From CAZOOR01 sp964581505 (GTDB taxonomy: Bacteria; Bacteroidota; Ignavibacteria; Kapaibacteriales; UBA2268): a DNA stretch of 28,667 nucleotides. Below, in pieces: positions 25,348-28,667 of the stretch (its first letter is position 1; each line of letters begins with the position of its first letter). The position numbers and the translations under genes are program-made. The stretch lies in contig CAZOOR010000031.1 of NCBI GenBank assembly GCA_964581505.1, forward strand, positions 1 to 28,667. The letters are read 5' to 3'. The notes under the pieces were generated by a model. It ran no database searches and was not told where the DNA came from. It worked only from the letters and a program-made list of their open reading frames with translations.

Positions 25348-26250
25348 ATGAAGAAGATTCTTATGGCAACATTGCTTTTGTTGCTGTTCACTGCATTATC
25401 AAGTTACGGTAAAAACTTGAAACCATATATTTTGGGCGCCGAGTCAGCGTCAAGTGTTAATGAGACGGTTGCTAAATTAAAAAATAATTTGAAATCTAAT
25501 AATTTCAAAATTGTTGGAGTTTATTCTCCTGCAAAGAAAAGTAGCAAACGCATTATTGTTGTTACATCGGGTGATATTCTTGCTTCTGTCAAGAAGTTCG
25601 GCGGTCTTCGCGGTTTTGCCGCTACAATCAGGCTTGCTGTTACTAAGGAGAAATCAAAAGTATTGGTTTCATATATCAATTTAGAGTATTGGGGTAATGC
25701 CTATTACCAAAAAGATTTTTCAAAAGTGCAAGCAACATATAAGAAAATTTCGGCACGCTTAAAAAAATCTATGAGCGGTCTCGGTACTTTGAAGAACACT
25801 CCCTTTGGCTCGGAGGACGGTGAAGAACCTGATGATTTGCAGGATTATCACTATATGATAATGATGCCCTACTTTGAAGATGTAAATGAATTGAAGACTT
25901 TTAAATCGCATAGTGAAGCTGTTAAGAAAATTGAAAAAAATCTAAAGAACAGTAAAATTATGTCTAAAGTCTATCGCGTTGATATACCCGGTACAGACCT
26001 TACATTATTTGGTATAGGATTATTCGGCGAAGATGGTGAAGGATACTTTTTACCAAAGATTGATTTCGGACATCCGAAACACACTGCATTCCTGCCCTAT
26101 GAATTATTGGTGAAAGGTAAAGATGTAGTTATGCTTCATGGTAAATATAGGATTGCTATTTCTTTTCCGGATTTATCTATGGGTACATTTATGAAAATTT
26201 CCGGTACCCCCGGCGATATTGAGGATATGCTGGAAAGTCTTACAAAATAA
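25348..26250 (+). CDS. Exported protein of unknown function (weakly DUF302-like N-terminal region)
   Basis: The ATG at 25348 is used rather than 25336, because GGGAGATTTT precedes it and MKKILMATLLLLLFTALSSY is a proper signal peptide; this gives 300 residues. The mature N-terminal region, VNETVAKLKNNLKSNNFKIV then GVYSPA, resembles the start of DUF302-type domains, in which helix-strand units precede a short hydrophobic strand. The match is weak. Later features are FGGLRGFAATIRLAVT, a VLVSYINLEYWGNAYYQ segment, and a C-terminal part with LLVKGKDVVMLHGKYRIAIS. No T9SS sorting domain or lipobox is seen, so it is probably periplasmic. It is divergent from the MarR gene, which may control it, and is followed by a terminator, so it seems monocistronic. 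Confidence 0.72.
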   Translation: MKKILMATLLLLLFTALSSYGKNLKPYILGAESASSVNETVAKLKNNLKSNNFKIVGVYSPAKKSSKRIIVVTSGDILASVKKFGGLRGFAATIRLAVTKEKSKVLVSYINLEYWGNAYYQKDFSKVQATYKKISARLKKSMSGLGTLKNTPFGSEDGEEPDDLQDYHYMIMMPYFEDVNELKTFKSHSEAVKKIEKNLKNSKIMSKVYRVDIPGTDLTLFGIGLFGEDGEGYFLPKIDFGHPKHTAFLPYELLVKGKDVVMLHGKYRIAISFPDLSMGTFMKISGTPGDIEDMLESLTK

Positions 26251-26271
26251 TTTTTGTATAGAGCTTTGCTT

Positions 26272-26309
26272 ACCGGTGTTTTGTATTGATGCGAAACGCC
26301 GGTTTTTTT
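26272..26309 (+). terminator. Rho-independent terminator
   Basis: ACCGGTGTTT pairs with AAACGCCGGT (one G-T pair) around an 11-nt loop and is followed by a run of T (26303-26309). It lies 22 nt after the stop at 26250. Confidence 0.85.
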
Positions 26310-26344
26310 ATATTAAGACTTATTGCCATTCGTTAATATGATAT

Positions 26345-27634
26345 ATGAAAATTTCATATTATAATATCGGTTGCAAATTGAATTTTGCAGAAATTGCAAC
26401 AATACAGAAAACTCTGGAATCGAGCGGGCATAAGACAGTGCCGTTTGCATCAGACGAAGAAGCAGTAGTGATTAATACTTGTACCGTAACAAATAAAGCC
26501 GATGCCGATTCTCGAAAGATAATCCGAAAAGCATTGCGGAATAATCCAAATGTTATAATAACTGTAATCGGTTGCTATGCACAAATGAAGCCGGACAAAA
26601 TTGCGACTATTGAGGGTGTTGATGCTGTGTTCGGAATGAAAGAGAAATTTGATGTGATTGATTATCTAAATCAATTTACAACTAAGAGCGAAGCATCTAT
26701 ATTTGTCTCTGATTTGCAGGATTTGCCATTTCATTCTGCTTGTTCCGTTGATAATGAAAATAGAACGCGTATGGTAATGAAATTGCAGGACGGTTGCGAC
26801 TATTCTTGTACATTTTGTACAATACCAAAGGCACGCGGTAATAGTCGCAGTATGCCTTTTGATGAATTGCAAAAGAGTATTCTTAAACTTAGCGATTCAA
26901 ATAAATACGAGATAGTGCTTTCAGGTGTTAATCTTGGTGAGTATTTATCTGCAACAGGCGAAACATTTACAGATGTGGTGAAATTTATTGATGAAGCCTA
27001 TTTGAAACAAAGGTTTAGAATATCCTCAATTGAACCGAATTTAATTAAACCTGAAATCATCGAAATTGTTAAAAAATCGAAAAAGTTTTGTCGGCATTTT
27101 CATATACCACTGCAAAGCGGTTCTAATGAAATATTAAAAAAAATGAAACGCCGCTACTCGGTGGAATATTTTAAGAAACTAATCCTTAATATTAAAGCCG
27201 CTATACCTGATGCTTGTCTTGGCATTGATGTAATTGTAGGGTTTCCCGGCGAAAGTGATGAGCATTTCCTCGAAACTTATAAACTGCTCGAAGGATTGCC
27301 GATTTCGTATTTACATGTATTTACATATTCGGAACGCGAGGACACGCCTGCGGCAACTATGCCGAACAGCGTCCCGCATAATATTAGGAAATTGCGTACA
27401 TCATCACTCCGTGAACTTTCTGATAAAAAACGTGATGAATTCTATAAATCACAAATCGGCACCGAACATACATTCATACCTGAAAATTATAATAAGAAGA
27501 CCGGCACGTGGTCGGGCTGGACCGATAACTATGTGAATGTACAAATACATTCGGCAGATATATTGGAAAGCAAACCATACAGGATACGCTTAATTGAACT
27601 AAACGGAAACAACGTAAAGGCGATTATTATTTAA
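26345..27634 (+). CDS. mtaB: tRNA (N6-threonylcarbamoyladenosine(37)-C2)-methylthiotransferase, MtaB-type
   Basis: This 429-residue radical-SAM enzyme adds a methylthio group to t6A37 of ANN-decoding tRNAs. The UPF0004 domain carries the three Cys of the auxiliary 4Fe-4S cluster: C10 (NIGCKLN), C46 (NTCTVTNKADADS) and C77 (VIGCYAQMKPD). The radical-SAM motif is CDYSCTFCTIPKARG (C151, C155, C158). Further matches are IPLQSGSNEILKKMKRRY and GIDVIVGFPGESDEHF, then a C-terminal TRAM-like region from about residue 375. The NTCTVTNKAD form of the second Cys motif and the lack of MiaB/RimO-type signatures favour MtaB over MiaB or RimO. There is no clear Shine-Dalgarno before the ATG. It stands alone between terminators. 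Confidence 0.92.
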   Translation: MKISYYNIGCKLNFAEIATIQKTLESSGHKTVPFASDEEAVVINTCTVTNKADADSRKIIRKALRNNPNVIITVIGCYAQMKPDKIATIEGVDAVFGMKEKFDVIDYLNQFTTKSEASIFVSDLQDLPFHSACSVDNENRTRMVMKLQDGCDYSCTFCTIPKARGNSRSMPFDELQKSILKLSDSNKYEIVLSGVNLGEYLSATGETFTDVVKFIDEAYLKQRFRISSIEPNLIKPEIIEIVKKSKKFCRHFHIPLQSGSNEILKKMKRRYSVEYFKKLILNIKAAIPDACLGIDVIVGFPGESDEHFLETYKLLEGLPISYLHVFTYSEREDTPAATMPNSVPHNIRKLRTSSLRELSDKKRDEFYKSQIGTEHTFIPENYNKKTGTWSGWTDNYVNVQIHSADILESKPYRIRLIELNGNNVKAIII

Positions 27635-27657
27635 TAATCGGATTAAAATAATAAAAT

Positions 27658-27681
27658 AACCGCACCTTAGAAGATGCGGTT
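27658..27681 (+). terminator. Putative terminator after mtaB
   Basis: AACCGCA (27658-27664) pairs with TGCGGTT (27675-27681) and the inner CTT/AAG can extend the stem. The T-run is short (TTT), so termination may be weak. A second hairpin (CCTCTC 27707-27712 with GAGAGG 27723-27728) follows. The rest of 27683-27865 holds nothing else recognisable. Confidence 0.6.
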
Positions 27682-27865
27682 TGGAGCTGTCTTTTGGTTT
27701 TCATTCCCTCTCATTGTTCAAGGAGAGGAAAAACAGCCGTATAATTGCCTTTTGCTTTTCTTTGGTAGTGTATTCCAAACAAAAATATTTTCAATTTTTC
27801 TGTAACATTTTTATTGCTTTATGTGTCTTATGACTAAATCTTTATTCACATATTGGGAGAGAGTG

Positions 27866-28667
27866 ATGAAAAATTATATTTACAAAATTGCGTTTATCAT
27901 TGCAATTATTTTTATTTTTACAAAGCCTATGTATCCACAGCAGGCAGAGGATTGGAAAATTGTATTTGATGGTTATAAAATTGGAAAACAATTTGGGGAA
28001 AAGGCATCTATTAGTTTAGATGATATAGAGTATATGGGAGAGAATAACATTATTGTGTTGGGTGAAATTAATATACCTAATAATGATAAACTTAGTCATG
28101 CGTTAGTTGTTTTTAAAAGTATAGACAAAGGAAAACATTGGAATAGAGGGCTTTTTTTAAAAATCGATGACCCTTATAGAATAAGAAGATATGTAAGAGA
28201 ATTCATAGTTTTTAAAGATAGTACAATGTTGATACATTTTGATTCGGTAGAAGTACGTGGTCGTGATAAGTCAGGTAATTCTTTGGATTATTATTTATCT
28301 ATGATTTATAAAACTACAAATTTTGGAAAGACTTGGAAAAAAATAATTATTAGTAAAAAATGGAGATTAAGAAGACCGAGTGTTACAATGTCAATGTATG
28401 ATAAAAATATAGGAGTAATGGCACAGTATCCGGGGAAAGATGAAACAAAGGATTTGCTTTGGTTTACCGATGACGGCTGGGAGACATGGAGAATATTAAA
28501 TACTCCGGATGATTTAATCGGAACTATGAATATGAAATTCCATAAATCCAAACGTGTTTATATTAGAAATCTTGATGGAAATATATATATATCAAAAAAT
28601 ATTGATAAATCTTGGGAAAAATTAGATGTTCTTTCAAAGGAATACAGAATGACTAATTTTTGTAAAA
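27866..28667 (+). CDS. Exported BNR/Asp-box repeat protein, 5' part (runs off the window)
   Basis: The frame opens at the ATG at 27866, 7 nt after GGGAGAG, and is uninterrupted for 267 codons to the window end. It starts with a signal peptide (MKNYIYKIAFIIAIIFIFTK, then PMYPQQAEDW). The mature part shows spaced Asp-box-like motifs of the S/T-x-D/N-x-G-x-T/x-W type: SIDKGKHWNRG, TTNFGKTWKK, TDDGWETWRIL and SKNIDKSWEKL. These are typical of beta-propeller proteins such as sialidase-fold or photosynthesis-stability-factor-like (YCF48) proteins. No sialidase catalytic Arg triad can be judged from this fragment. Given the other exported propellers in the window, a T9SS sorting domain at the missing C-terminus would not be surprising, but that is a guess. 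Confidence 0.75.
   Translation, partial: MKNYIYKIAFIIAIIFIFTKPMYPQQAEDWKIVFDGYKIGKQFGEKASISLDDIEYMGENNIIVLGEINIPNNDKLSHALVVFKSIDKGKHWNRGLFLKIDDPYRIRRYVREFIVFKDSTMLIHFDSVEVRGRDKSGNSLDYYLSMIYKTTNFGKTWKKIIISKKWRLRRPSVTMSMYDKNIGVMAQYPGKDETKDLLWFTDDGWETWRILNTPDDLIGTMNMKFHKSKRVYIRNLDGNIYISKNIDKSWEKLDVLSKEYRMTNFCK

Noticed and set aside
1..28667. CRISPR arrays, tRNA/rRNA genes, transposases or phage genes
   Set aside because: No regularly spaced direct repeats, tRNA-like T-arm sequences, rRNA motifs or DDE/tyrosine recombinase motifs were noticed by eye. A covariance-model scan would be needed to exclude small RNAs.

Overview
The window looks like a chromosomal segment from a member of the Bacteroidota/FCB group, possibly a lineage near Ignavibacteria or Kapabacteria. 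The evidence is AT-rich DNA, Bacteroidota-like promoter boxes of the TAnnTTTG type, few strong Shine-Dalgarno sites, and several exported proteins ending in a type IX secretion (T9SS) type A C-terminal sorting domain. The exact phylum is an inference. One run of 100 N (12342-12441) marks a scaffold join.

Region 1 (1-1586, accessory): the 3' end of a YhcG/DUF1016-type PD-(D/E)XK nuclease-family gene, then a complete PGN_0703-like PD-(D/E)XK nuclease-family gene. Short hairpins flank the second gene, as in a mobile cassette.

Region 2 (1587-7123, minus strand): a cobalamin riboswitch followed by four tightly packed genes. In transcription order they are a T9SS-sorted beta-propeller protein, a BtuB-like TonB-dependent receptor, a T9SS-sorted surface protein, and a BtuG/YncE-like beta-propeller lipoprotein. 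Together they look like a vitamin B12 capture and outer-membrane uptake system. No periplasmic BtuF or inner-membrane BtuCD is present in the window.

Region 3 (7161-9852, minus strand): an MsbA-like ABC exporter, purN, and a small membrane protein that overlaps purN.

Region 4 (10072-14354, plus strand): a very large T9SS-sorted surface protein with a PKD domain and two tandem copies of a long module. It is split by the N run. The sequence on either side of the Ns carries an identical 55-bp stretch, and merging the copies restores one continuous reading frame of about 1375 residues.

Region 5 (14427-17586, minus strand): a small outer-membrane-barrel-like protein and a YfhO-family polytopic membrane protein.

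Region 6 (17750-24530, plus strand): a TPR sensor histidine kinase overlapping hemL (tetrapyrrole synthesis), a SucD-type succinyl-CoA ligase alpha subunit with an unusual basic tail, ndk, a Nudix hydrolase, and an exported protein of unknown function.

Region 7 (24643-28667): a MarR-type regulator divergent from an exported protein of unknown function, then mtaB (tRNA methylthiotransferase), then the start of an exported BNR/Asp-box protein that runs off the window. No rRNA, tRNA, CRISPR array or insertion-sequence transposase was seen.
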